From: Flavobacterium sp. LC2016-23 | GTDB lineage: Bacteria > Bacteroidota > Bacteroidia > Flavobacteriales > Flavobacteriaceae | NCBI RefSeq assembly: GCF_009674775.1 | Contig: NZ_WKKE01000001.1 | Coordinates: 124,001-188,000 of the forward strand | Length of the DNA stretch: 64,000 nucleotides | Reading direction: 5' to 3' | In this document: piece after piece, positions 16,207 to 24,079 of the stretch | Numbering within the stretch: the first letter of the stretch is position 1 | How the letters are laid out: every line of letters begins with the position of its first letter | Made by a program: the position numbers and the translations under genes | Notes under the pieces: model-generated | Database searches by the model: none | Told to the model about the DNA's origin: nothing | The model's input: only the letters and a program-made list of their open reading frames with translations

Positions 16207-16938
16207 CTATTTTTTAGAAGCAGAATAAATGGTTGCAACTCCAAAAGTTTGAGGCATCGCCACAACATCTATAAACCCAATTTTTCGTAAAATATTGTTC
16301 AGGGCTTCTCCATAAGGAAAAGCTGCAGCAGATTCGGATAAATATCCGTAAGCTGAATTGTCTTTTGAAAACAGTTTTCCTATTAAAGGAAGTATGTTTT
16401 TGGTATAAAAGTTATATCCTTGTTTATAAGGTGTTTTGTCCGGAACCGAAGTTTCAAGAATTACAAATACTCCATTAGGTTTCAAAACTCTTAAGATTTC
16501 AGCAAAACCTTTTTCAAGGGTTTCAAAGTTCCGAACGCCAAAACTAACGGTTATAGCATCAAAATAATTGTCCCCGAAAGGCATGTTTTCTGAATCTCCT
16601 AAAACCAACTCAATAACATTTGATAGTTTTTTTTCCTCTACTTTCTTTTTTCCCACTTCAAGCATTCCTGCCGAAATATCCAGGCCAATAATTTTTTCAG
16701 CATTTGTCTGTGCCATTAAAATAGCTAAATCGCCGGTTCCTGTGGCGATATCAAGGATGATTTTTGGTTTTTTATCAGAAACTATTTTCAAGACCTTTTT
16801 TCTCCACTTAATATCAATACCAAATGAAATTACGCGGTTTAAATTATCATAGTTCCCGGAGATCGTGTCAAACATTTGGGCAACCTGTTCTTTTTTGCCT
16901 AATGAAGAGTTTTTATACGGAGTTATTTTTTCAGACAT
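16207..16938 (-). CDS. ubiE: demethylmenaquinone methyltransferase
   Basis: 243 residues. It methylates demethylmenaquinone to menaquinone using SAM, the last step of quinone synthesis for respiration. It shows class I methyltransferase motif I ([14 protein letters not shown]), post-I ([15 protein letters not shown]) and the UbiE signatures [24 protein letters not shown] and [13 protein letters not shown]. Since Bacteroidota use menaquinone, the menaquinone role is the likely one. Operon with porT. Confidence 0.95.
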   Translation of the reverse strand: MSEKITPYKNSSLGKKEQVAQMFDTISGNYDNLNRVISFGIDIKWRKKVLKIVSDKKPKIILDIATGTGDLAILMAQTNAEKIIGLDISAGMLEVGKKKVEEKKLSNVIELVLGDSENMPFGDNYFDAITVSFGVRNFETLEKGFAEILRVLKPNGVFVILETSVPDKTPYKQGYNFYTKNILPLIGKLFSKDNSAYGYLSESAAAFPYGEALNNILRKIGFIDVVAMPQTFGVATIYSASKK

Positions 16939-17470
16939 TTTTTTTATTTACGCAAATATAATACAAATCTTCTTTAACTGTAATTCAGTTTTTTAATTTG
17001 TAAATCAAATGTTTTACAAAAAAAATATTTTTAGCGGAAGGTTCTTTTTTTTGGCTATCCCTAAAACAGGGTATTTAAAAAAAATCATGGTAAATGGGTA
17101 TTGTGAGTGTAGGATTTTAGAGTCAATTTTGTAGTGTAATAATATTAGAGATTTTACTAATTGCGGTTTATTTAGTGACTTAAACCAAATGAATGTTCCT
17201 GCACTGGCTGTAGTTTGTTCGTGAGTAGTTTTAAAATATTGTTGTGGTTAACAATATTCTTTTTTAAAGTGCAAACACGTTCTTAGGATTAAATTTGTTT
17301 TTGGAAATTTTAATTTTCTTGTCTTTACGCCTTCGTGGTATTTGGCAGTAAAGACTTTTTTGAGATTACTCTCAGAAAACAATAATGTTATAACAATCAC
17401 GTCAGGTAATTGTTGTTTTTATCCAATTCTACTCTTGAAAAGCCCAAAACCGTAAATTGTTTTTGTTAAA
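16939..17470. other. gene-free 530-base region with terminator-like hairpins
   Basis: No convincing ORF. It contains a 9-bp hairpin AATATTGTT-N6-AACAATATT (17235-17258) followed by CTTTTTTT, and a weaker AACAAT/ATTGTT hairpin ending in T residues near 17390-17420. A CCCTAAAACAGGG palindrome lies at about 17056-17068. The arrangement could end a small untranslated RNA running rightward, but no known RNA family is recognised. Confidence 0.4.
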
Positions 17471-17500
17471 AAACATCCTCAATCGAGGATGTTTTTTTAT
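17471..17500. terminator. terminator after folA
   Basis: A perfect 10-bp stem AAACATCCTC-AATC-GAGGATGTTT with T-tracts on both strands. It directly follows the dihydrofolate reductase stop on the minus strand. Confidence 0.85.
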
Positions 17501-17501
17501 T

Positions 17502-17984
17502 TTATTTCCTAATGTAAGTTTCGTAGGTGTATTCGTATTGATGTTTTTCATCTTTGAGATTCGTTTCCGCTTCAACCAGCTGCCATTCGTTTTTGTTGAT
17601 TGTTGGGAAAAACGTATCAGCCTCAAAAGTCTGGTGTACTTTGGTTATTTCAATTATATCTGCAAAGGGAAGGGCTAAATTGTAGATTTCACCTCCTCCA
17701 ATAACATAGGAATCTTCCTCTTCAGGGCATGCAGCAAGTGCTTTTTCGATACTGTCCACAACAATGCAGCCTTCAGGATTATAGTCTTTTTGACGCGTTA
17801 TAATCACGTGAGTCCTGTTTGGTAATGGTTTTGGGAAACTTTCAAAAGTCTTTCTTCCCATTATAATATAATGGTTGGTAGTTAATGCTTTGAATCTTTT
17901 AAAGTCATTTGGCAGATGCCAGACCAATTCATTGTTTTTTCCAAGGGCATTGTTTTCGGCAACCGCCGCTATCATTATAATCAT
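17502..17984 (-). CDS. folA: dihydrofolate reductase
   Basis: 160 residues. It reduces dihydrofolate to tetrahydrofolate with NADPH. Visible features are IIAAV-like start IMIAAVAENNALGKNN, the substrate-binding LVWHLPNDFKRFK (acidic Asp in place), MGRKTFESFPKPLPNRTHVI and VIGGGEIYNLALP. thyA, which consumes methylene-tetrahydrofolate and makes dihydrofolate, lies 950 bases away on the same strand, separated by two small genes. Start is 11 bases after the 2TM gene. Confidence 0.96.
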   Translation of the reverse strand: MIIMIAAVAENNALGKNNELVWHLPNDFKRFKALTTNHYIIMGRKTFESFPKPLPNRTHVIITRQKDYNPEGCIVVDSIEKALAACPEEEDSYVIGGGEIYNLALPFADIIEITKVHQTFEADTFFPTINKNEWQLVEAETNLKDEKHQYEYTYETYIRK

Positions 17985-17995
17985 GGTATGCTAAA

Positions 17996-18361
17996 CTAAA
18001 TTTTGTTTTCGTTATCCTCGTTTATTTTTGATTCTAATTGACTTATCCTTTTTTGCTGCAAGGCAACAAGTCGGTCAATTTGCTCTCTTTCCCAGTTTTT
18101 ATTCATAAATCTATCCGTAATATAAACTTTTATAAAATGAAGGATAAAAATAAAAAACCATATTGTGATCACCCAGATACACCAATTTTGAGTAGTGTCT
18201 GCAGGGGTGACATTGGTAGTGGTACCAAATCCAAAAAATCGATTCGCAATAAATAAAAATAAGCTGCCTAAAAGAAACAAAACAAGATGAAAATATAAAA
18301 TTTTCTTTTGTCTGATTCTCCTTCTGGCATATTCGTATTGCTCGTGCACTTCTTTTTCCAT
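17996..18361 (-). CDS. 2TM domain-containing membrane protein
   Basis: 121 residues. The 2TM domain is evident: a basic cytoplasmic start (YEYARRRIRQKKILYFHL), a first transmembrane helix around residues 24-42 (FHLVLFLLGSLFLFIANRFF), a second at about 63-82 (WCIWVITIWFFIFILHFIKV), and a conserved FMNKNWEREQIDRLVALQQ tail that is probably a cytoplasmic coiled coil. This family is widespread in Flavobacteria and of unknown function. Upstream of and close to folA, so likely one transcript. Confidence 0.9.
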   Translation of the reverse strand: MEKEVHEQYEYARRRIRQKKILYFHLVLFLLGSLFLFIANRFFGFGTTTNVTPADTTQNWCIWVITIWFFIFILHFIKVYITDRFMNKNWEREQIDRLVALQQKRISQLESKINEDNENKI

Positions 18362-18601
18362 AAGATTTTAAAAAAATAATGAGATTATAAAGTTAGAATT
18401 TATTTTGAAAGCACAATATTTTGAACACAGAATATTTGCTTTTAAATGAGCTAAGAATCTGAAATCCAAAATTTAAGCAGGAATTAATTATGAATGCGAC
18501 TAAAAAGAGAGCCACTTTTTGATATTATCACAAATCGTTTATTTGGGTATCGAATCTTCTTGTTAAATTGTGTAATTTAGAGGTATCAATCTAAAAATTA
18601 A

Positions 18602-18904
18602 ATGGTTATGGCTTTAAAGAAACAATTTGTGAAAACGAAACCAGTTTGTAAAGTTACGTTTTCAATCGATGCCAAAGATGCCAGTGCGGCAGCTGTAGTG
18701 GGAGATTTTAACAACTGGAATGCTCAGGAAGGAACTTTAAGTAAGTTGAAAAACGGAACTTTTAAAGCAACCTATGACCTGGTTAAGGACGCGATTTACG
18801 AGTTCAAATATGTTATAGACGGAACGTACGTTAATGAACCGGAGGCAGATTCCTATAAATGGAATGATTTTGCAGGAAGTGAAAACAGTGTATTGGTAGT
18901 ATAA
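18602..18904 (+). CDS. isoamylase early-set (CBM48-like) domain protein
   Basis: About 100 residues forming a single glycogen-binding early-set domain: CKVTFSIDAKDASAAAVVGDFNNWN, KNGTFKATYDL and YEFKYVIDGTYVNEPEAD. There is no attached catalytic domain, so it may bind glycogen or starch-like glucan or act as an accessory subunit. The start could be 18602 (MVMALKK) or 18608. Monocistronic, convergent with thyA and sharing a terminator with it. Confidence 0.9.
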   Translation: MVMALKKQFVKTKPVCKVTFSIDAKDASAAAVVGDFNNWNAQEGTLSKLKNGTFKATYDLVKDAIYEFKYVIDGTYVNEPEADSYKWNDFAGSENSVLVV

Positions 18905-18905
18905 A

Positions 18906-18929
18906 AAAATCCGCTAAAAAGCGGATTTT
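18906..18929. terminator. bidirectional terminator
   Basis: AAAATCCGC-N6-GCGGATTTT, 9-bp perfect stem between the convergent CBM48-like gene and thyA. Confidence 0.8.
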
Positions 18930-18933
18930 GTAT

Positions 18934-19785
18934 TTATACAGCAACACTTCCTTTTATACCGGCATGTGGCTCGTAATCTAAAAGTGTAAAATCATTATAG
19001 TCAAAATCAAAAATGTTTTTAATCTCCGGATTTAAAATCATTTTTGGTAATGGTTTGGGTTCACGGGTTAATTGTAATTCTAATTGCTCAAAATGATTAT
19101 TGTAGATATGGGCGTCTCCAAAAGTGTGGATGAATTCACCATACTCTAAATCACAAACCTGTGCAATCATCATCGTTAAAAGCGCATAGGAAGCAATGTT
19201 AAACGGAACTCCCAAAAAGATATCAGCGCTTCGCTGGTACAACTGACACGATAATTTTCCTTTTGTTTCTCCTTTTTCAGGATCAGGACTCGTCACATAA
19301 AACTGAAAAAAAGCATGGCACGGAGGCAATGCGGCTTTATTGTTGGCGACATTCTCTTCAAATGACTTTTTGGTATCCGGTAAAACCGAAGGATTCCATG
19401 CAGAAACGAGCATTCTTCTGCTGTTCGGATTCGTTTTTAATTCTGTTATTAATTCAGAAATCTGATCGATTTCCTCACTGTTCCAGTTACGCCACTGATG
19501 TCCGTAAACAGGTCCCAGGTCTCCGTTTGAATCGGCCCAGGCATCCCAGATTTTAACTCCGTTTTCCTGTAGATATTTAATATTGGTATCGCCCTTTAAA
19601 AACCAGAGCAATTCGTAAATGATTGATTTTAAGTGTAACTTTTTGGTCGTAACCATTGGAAAGCCTTCACTTAAATCAAAACGCATCTGGTATCCAAAAA
19701 CACTTTTTGTTCCGGTGCCGGTTCGGTCTCCTTTTTGGTTACCGTTTTCTAAAACATGTTTTACTAAATCTAAGTATTGCTTCAT
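18934..19785 (-). CDS. thyA: thymidylate synthase
   Basis: 283 residues. It makes dTMP from dUMP with methylene-tetrahydrofolate. Signature pieces are [32 protein letters not shown], the catalytic cysteine in [31 protein letters not shown] and HIYNNHFEQ. An unusual insert precedes the catalytic cysteine ([20 protein letters not shown]), which I recall as normal for Bacteroidota. Works with folA nearby to recycle folate. Confidence 0.97.
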   Translation of the reverse strand: MKQYLDLVKHVLENGNQKGDRTGTGTKSVFGYQMRFDLSEGFPMVTTKKLHLKSIIYELLWFLKGDTNIKYLQENGVKIWDAWADSNGDLGPVYGHQWRNWNSEEIDQISELITELKTNPNSRRMLVSAWNPSVLPDTKKSFEENVANNKAALPPCHAFFQFYVTSPDPEKGETKGKLSCQLYQRSADIFLGVPFNIASYALLTMMIAQVCDLEYGEFIHTFGDAHIYNNHFEQLELQLTREPKPLPKMILNPEIKNIFDFDYNDFTLLDYEPHAGIKGSVAV

Positions 19786-19787
19786 GA

Positions 19788-19902
19788 TTGCTTTAAGCTT
19801 TAGGCTATAAGCTTTAGGCTTTTTCCTAATTGCTTTTAGCTTGTTTTTTATGTTTTGCGCTTTAAGCTTACAGCCTAAGGCTTAAGGCTTATAGCTTTAG
19901 AA
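19788..19902. repeat. GCTTTAAGCTTTAGGCTT-type simple repeat
   Basis: Many overlapping copies of AAGCTTTAGGC and its reverse complement GCCTAAAGCTT, so the segment can fold back on itself. The same family recurs at 62009-62098 between cysN and the sulfite reductase gene. It fills the space between thyA and the nuclease gene. Confidence 0.75.
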
Positions 19903-20526
19903 TTATCTTTTCGAGATTTCGTCTCTGATTTTCGCTGCTTTTTCATAATCTTCCTGAGAAACGGCCTGATCTAAAAGATCGTTTAGTTCCTGCAGGCTGT
20001 GTTTGGCGTAAACATCACCGGACTGGTTGCTTTCTTCTTCACGTCCAAAAGTCTCCGGGTTTGATAAGACATCATCTATTTCCTGAGCGCCCTGATCTGT
20101 CTCTGCAGAATTGGATTTCAGATAAATTCCGGCCTTATCCAGGATGTTTTTATATGTAAAAATAGGAGCATTAAAACGCAATGCCAACGCAATGGCATCC
20201 GATGTTCTGGCATCGATGATTTCTTCGATTTTATCCCTTTCACAGATTAAACTGGAATAAAAAACACCGTCGACAAGTTTGTGGATGATAACTTGTTTCA
20301 CGACAATATCAAATCTTTCTGCGAAGTTTTTGAATAGATCGTGTGTCAACGGACGGGGAGGTTTTATTTCTTTTTCTAAGGCGATAGCAATCGACTGGGC
20401 TTCAAAAGCACCAATAACAATCGGAAGTTTTCTTTCGCCATCAACTTCATTCAAAATAAGGGCATAAGCGCCATTTTGAGTTTGACTGTATGAAATTCCT
20501 TTTATGGATAGTTTTACTAGACTCAT
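19903..20526 (-). CDS. bifunctional nuclease family protein (DUF151 plus UVR motif)
   Basis: 207 residues. Residues 1-140 form the bifunctional nuclease (DUF151) domain: ISYSQTQNGAYALILNE, LPIVIGAFEAQSIAIALE, PRPLTHDLF and IDARTSDAIALALRFNAPIF. The last 35 residues are a UvrB/UvrC-type motif (LNDLLDQAVSQEDYEKAAKIRDEI), which mediates protein contacts in excision repair proteins. DUF151 homologues have reported DNase/RNase activity. Cellular role in bacteria unclear. Single gene. Confidence 0.9.
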   Translation of the reverse strand: MSLVKLSIKGISYSQTQNGAYALILNEVDGERKLPIVIGAFEAQSIAIALEKEIKPPRPLTHDLFKNFAERFDIVVKQVIIHKLVDGVFYSSLICERDKIEEIIDARTSDAIALALRFNAPIFTYKNILDKAGIYLKSNSAETDQGAQEIDDVLSNPETFGREEESNQSGDVYAKHSLQELNDLLDQAVSQEDYEKAAKIRDEISKR

Positions 20527-20623
20527 ATATGTGGGTAAAAAAGGGCAGTTAATGCCTCATTTTAATACTTTTTTTGATTGAAAAATAAAGGTGCAATTTT
20601 AATCAAAAAATATGGAACAAAAA

Positions 20624-20669
20624 AGCTACCTAAAACAAAGATACGATTATCTTGTTTTTAGGCAGCTAT
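20624..20669 (-). terminator. terminator after etfA
   Basis: A long hairpin on the minus strand (arms GCCTAAAAACAAGATA and TATCTTTGTTTTAGG with flanking AGCT pairs) followed by TTTTTTG. Confidence 0.8.
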
Positions 20670-20691
20670 ATTTTTATAGAGAATTTTATTT

Positions 20692-21660
20692 CTAAGAGTG
20701 TTGTGCTTTAAAGGCTTTTAATTTTTCAATTAATTGTGGTACAATTTCAAAAGCATCACCTACAACACCATAGTCAGCTACTTTAAAGAAAGGAGCCTCA
20801 GGATCATTATTGATTACTACTTTTACTTTTGAGGAGTTAATACCTGCAATATGCTGGATTGCTCCCGAAATACCAATTGCAATGTAAAGGTTGGTGGCAA
20901 CTGGTTTTCCTGTTTGGCCAACGTGTTCGCTGTGAGGTCTCCATCCTAAATCAGAAACAGGTTTAGAGCAGGCCGTTGCAGCACCTAAAACAGCTGCTAA
21001 GTCTTCCACCAATCCCCAGTTTTCAGGACCTTTTAGTCCGCGTCCACCGGAAACTACAACATCAGCATCAGCGATAGAAACTTTTCCGGTTACTTTTTCT
21101 ACAGATTCTACTTTTACTCCAAAATCGTTATCGCCGATTGAAGGATTAAAATCTTCTTCAGTTGCAGCTCCTGCACTTTCAAAAATTCCGTAAGAGTTTT
21201 TAGCCAGACCAAGAACTTTTACATCGGTATCTATTTGTGTGATGTTGAAAGCTTTGTTGGAGAATGCATTTCTTTTTACCTGAAATGGTGAAGTGCTCAG
21301 CGGTAATCCAACCACATTAGAAGCAAAACCAGCTTCCAGAGATACTGCTACTAATGAAGAAAGGTAGATACTGTCTGTTGTAGAAGATAGTAAAACTACT
21401 TTTGTTCCTTCTTTTTGAGCCGCTTGTTTGATTACATCAGCGTAAGCTTTAGCCGTAAAACCAGCTAGTTTATCGTTGTTTACTTTCAATACTTTATCAA
21501 CTCCGTATTTTGATAATTCGCTTACATCACTAGTGTTTATCGTTAAAGCGGTTACGGTTGTTCCTAAAGATTCAGCTACCTTTTTAGCATAAGAAGCTAA
21601 TTCAAAAGCAACTTTTTTAAATTTTCCTTCTGCAGATTCTGCGTATATTAATATTGACAT
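20692..21660 (-). CDS. etfA: electron transfer flavoprotein subunit alpha
   Basis: 322 residues. It carries FAD and passes electrons from acyl-CoA and other dehydrogenases to the quinone pool as a heterodimer with EtfB. The FAD-binding C-terminal half is clear: VVSGGRGLKGPENWGLVEDLA, ATACSKPVSDLGWRPHSEHVGQTG, YIAIGISGAIQHIAGI and INNDPEAPFFKVADYGVVGD. etfB lies upstream on the same strand, 146 bases away; the gap is filled by simple repeats. Confidence 0.96.
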   Translation of the reverse strand: MSILIYAESAEGKFKKVAFELASYAKKVAESLGTTVTALTINTSDVSELSKYGVDKVLKVNNDKLAGFTAKAYADVIKQAAQKEGTKVVLLSSTTDSIYLSSLVAVSLEAGFASNVVGLPLSTSPFQVKRNAFSNKAFNITQIDTDVKVLGLAKNSYGIFESAGAATEEDFNPSIGDNDFGVKVESVEKVTGKVSIADADVVVSGGRGLKGPENWGLVEDLAAVLGAATACSKPVSDLGWRPHSEHVGQTGKPVATNLYIAIGISGAIQHIAGINSSKVKVVINNDPEAPFFKVADYGVVGDAFEIVPQLIEKLKAFKAQHS

Positions 21661-21806
21661 AATAATTTTAGATTTTAGATTTTAGATTTCAGATTTTAAA
21701 AATTGAAATCTAAAATGATTATTGATTTTAGATTTGAAGTGAATCAAATGTTGAGTTTTTAGATTTTGCGTTGCTATCAGCAATCTAAAATCTATATTCT
21801 ACAATC
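21661..21806. repeat. TTTAGATTTTAGATTT-type repeat between etfB and etfA
   Basis: Repeated TTTAGATTTTAGATTTCAG units, their complement AATCTAAAAT, and a middle section without clear repeats. Same family as 10950-11032. It splits an operon that is usually tightly spaced. Confidence 0.75.
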
Positions 21807-22553
21807 TTAAATCACCTTAGCCTCGTTGTGTAATAAATTAACTAACTCATCCAAATTATCAGGAGAAACTAATTTCACTGCTGATTTAGGAGCTGGTTTT
21901 TCAAATTTCACCGCTTTTGTATTTACAGGAGCATCAACCGGCTCAAGGATAGTAAGCGCCTTTGTTCTTGCCGTCATAATTCCTCTCATGTTCGGGATAC
22001 GTAAGTCTTTTTCTTCAACAAGACCTTTCTGACCTCCGATAATCAAAGGTAAAGTAGTGCTTACTGTTTCTTTTCCGCCATCAATTTCACGAACCGCTTT
22101 TACGTTATTTCCTTCAACAGTTACACTTGTACAGGAGTTTAGAAAGTTAGAACCTAAAATTCCTGCAATCATTCCCGGAACCATTCCGCCATTATAATCT
22201 AAAGATTCTTTTCCTGCTATTACTAAATCGTAACCACCAGTTTTAATTACTTCAGCCAATTGTTTTGCAACAAAAAAACCATCAGTTGGGTTTGCATTCA
22301 CGCGAATCGCTTCATTTGCACCAATAGCAAGTGCTTTACGTAAAGTGGGCTCCGTATCAGGACCTCCGACATTTACTACAGTTACAGTAGCACCTTGTTG
22401 TTCCTGAAACCAGATAGCACGTGTTAAACCAAACTCGTCATTAGGATTAATCACATATTGTACACCATTGGTATCGAATTCTGAGTCACCATTTGAGAAG
22501 TTAATTTTTGAAGTAGTATCAGGCACATGGCTGATGCAAACTAATATTTTCAT
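21807..22553 (-). CDS. etfB: electron transfer flavoprotein subunit beta
   Basis: 248 residues. The AMP-binding partner of EtfA. Seen: ILVCISHVPDTTSKINF, INPNDEFGLTRAIWFQEQQ, AIGANEAIRV, the signature DLVIAGKESLDYNGGMVPGMIAGILG and LPLIIGGQKGLVEEKDLRIPNMRGIMTARTK. Its promoter probably lies at 22587-22594 on the minus strand (TAAATTTG, matching TAnnTTTG). Confidence 0.96.
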   Translation of the reverse strand: MKILVCISHVPDTTSKINFSNGDSEFDTNGVQYVINPNDEFGLTRAIWFQEQQGATVTVVNVGGPDTEPTLRKALAIGANEAIRVNANPTDGFFVAKQLAEVIKTGGYDLVIAGKESLDYNGGMVPGMIAGILGSNFLNSCTSVTVEGNNVKAVREIDGGKETVSTTLPLIIGGQKGLVEEKDLRIPNMRGIMTARTKALTILEPVDAPVNTKAVKFEKPAPKSAVKLVSPDNLDELVNLLHNEAKVI

Positions 22554-23034
22554 AAGTATATAATTTATATTTATAATATTCTTTTACAAATTTAGAAATT
22601 AAAATCGGAATAATATACTATGCATGCATAATATTTTTTAAAAACTATTACGTTTTCGAAGATTCCGGATTTTTGATGGCTTTTCATCGGAAAACAAAAA
22701 CAAAAATATATTCATTTAAGTTGATTCTTAGGAATTTTGCAATGCAGAGCGTGTTTGTATTCGCCAGATTAGAGCTGATTATTCCGGTTTAATTTACAAA
22801 AATTAATTTGGTACTATTTTAAAATGAAACGAATAAATCAAAGTTTGTGTAAAAAGGAAAGTAAGCACAAAAAAAACTATAATTATATCGATTTCGTAAA
22901 TAGTATAATATATTTTTAAAAGTTAAAACCTAAAGGGATAGGGAAGTTAGTGTGATTTTAAATTCAATTTATGCTTTTAAGTTATTTAAAATATTTATTT
23001 TTGCTCTTCAGAAAATTCAACATACAATATAAAT
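22554..23034. promoter_or_regulatory. divergent promoter region between etfB and pdhB
   Basis: 480 bases without a gene. It contains a minus-strand TAAATTTG box (22587-22594) for etfB, a TATTTTTG box (22996-23003) 32 bases before the pdhB start, and a perfect 12-bp palindrome TATGCATGCATA (22619-22630). The -33 TTG elements are not clear for either box. The rest is AT-rich and featureless. Confidence 0.5.
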
Positions 23035-24012
23035 ATGAGAACAATACAATTTAGAGAGGCCATTTGTGAAGCGATGAGCGAAGAAATGCGTCACGATGAA
23101 TCCATATATTTAATGGGCGAAGAAGTTGCAGAATACAACGGAGCTTACAAAGCTTCAAAAGGAATGCTTGCTGAGTTTGGCGAAAAGAGAGTAATTGATA
23201 CTCCGATTGCAGAGCTTGGTTTTACAGGAATCGCAGTAGGATCAGCAATGAATGGCTGTCGTCCGATCGTAGAATATATGACTTTCAACTTCTGTTTAGT
23301 TGGTATTGATCAAATTATAAATAACGCTGCTAAAATGCGTCAGATGACAGGAGGACAATTTAATGTGCCTATCGTTTTCCGCGGACCAACTGCTTCTGCA
23401 GGACAGTTAGGAGCGACTCACTCACAGGCTTTAGAAAACTGGTTTGCCAATACTCCGGGTCTTAAAGTGGTTGTGCCTTCAACTCCTTACGATGCAAAAG
23501 GACTTTTAAAATCGGCTATTCGCGATAATGATCCTGTAATTTTTATGGAATCTGAGCAAATGTATGGTGACAAAGGGGAAGTGCCGGACGGAGAATATAC
23601 AATTCCATTGGGAGTTGCTGATGTAAAACGTGAAGGAAAAGATGTTACGATTGTTTCTTTTGGAAAAATCATCAAAGAAGCTTTTATCGCGGCTGATGAA
23701 TTGGCTAAAGAAGGAATTTCATGTGAAATTATCGATTTAAGAACAGTTCGTCCGATGGATAAAGATGCTATTCTTACTTCTGTTAAAAAGACAAACCGAT
23801 TAGTAATTTTAGAAGAAGCATGGCCATTTGCAAGTATTTCTTCTGAAATCACTTATATCGTTCAGGAACAGGCATTCGATTTCCTTGATGCGCCAATTCA
23901 GCGTATTACAACGGCAGATACTCCTGCGCCTTACTCTCCTGTTTTACTAAAAGACTGGTTGCCAAACGCAGCTGATGTAGTAAAAGCAGTAAAAAAAGTA
24001 ATGTACAAATAG
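23035..24012 (+). CDS. pdhB: pyruvate dehydrogenase E1 component subunit beta
   Basis: 325 residues, a transketolase-like protein with FREAICEAMSEEMRHDESIYLMGEEVAEYNGAYK, DTPIAELGFTGIAVGSAMNG, FRGPTASAGQLGATHSQALENW, DLRTVRPMDKDAI and LEEAWPFASISSEI. With the alpha subunit it binds thiamine diphosphate and decarboxylates pyruvate for acetyl-CoA formation. The alpha-subunit and E2 genes are not next to it. Own terminator follows. Confidence 0.93.
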   Translation: MRTIQFREAICEAMSEEMRHDESIYLMGEEVAEYNGAYKASKGMLAEFGEKRVIDTPIAELGFTGIAVGSAMNGCRPIVEYMTFNFCLVGIDQIINNAAKMRQMTGGQFNVPIVFRGPTASAGQLGATHSQALENWFANTPGLKVVVPSTPYDAKGLLKSAIRDNDPVIFMESEQMYGDKGEVPDGEYTIPLGVADVKREGKDVTIVSFGKIIKEAFIAADELAKEGISCEIIDLRTVRPMDKDAILTSVKKTNRLVILEEAWPFASISSEITYIVQEQAFDFLDAPIQRITTADTPAPYSPVLLKDWLPNAADVVKAVKKVMYK

Positions 24013-24033
24013 TTCAATAAACAATACTTATAA

Positions 24034-24070
24034 AACTTCATCAGTCATATTAATTGATGAAGTTTTTTTT
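24034..24070 (+). terminator. terminator after pdhB
   Basis: ACTTCATCA and TGATGAAGT arms with a run of ten T residues, just before the next start. Confidence 0.85.
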
Positions 24071-24079
24071 TGCCGGATT

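Noticed and set aside
17457..17678. A 73-codon plus-strand frame over the folA end
   Set aside because: It overlaps folA and its terminator; the Phe-rich sequence is the complement of coding DNA.
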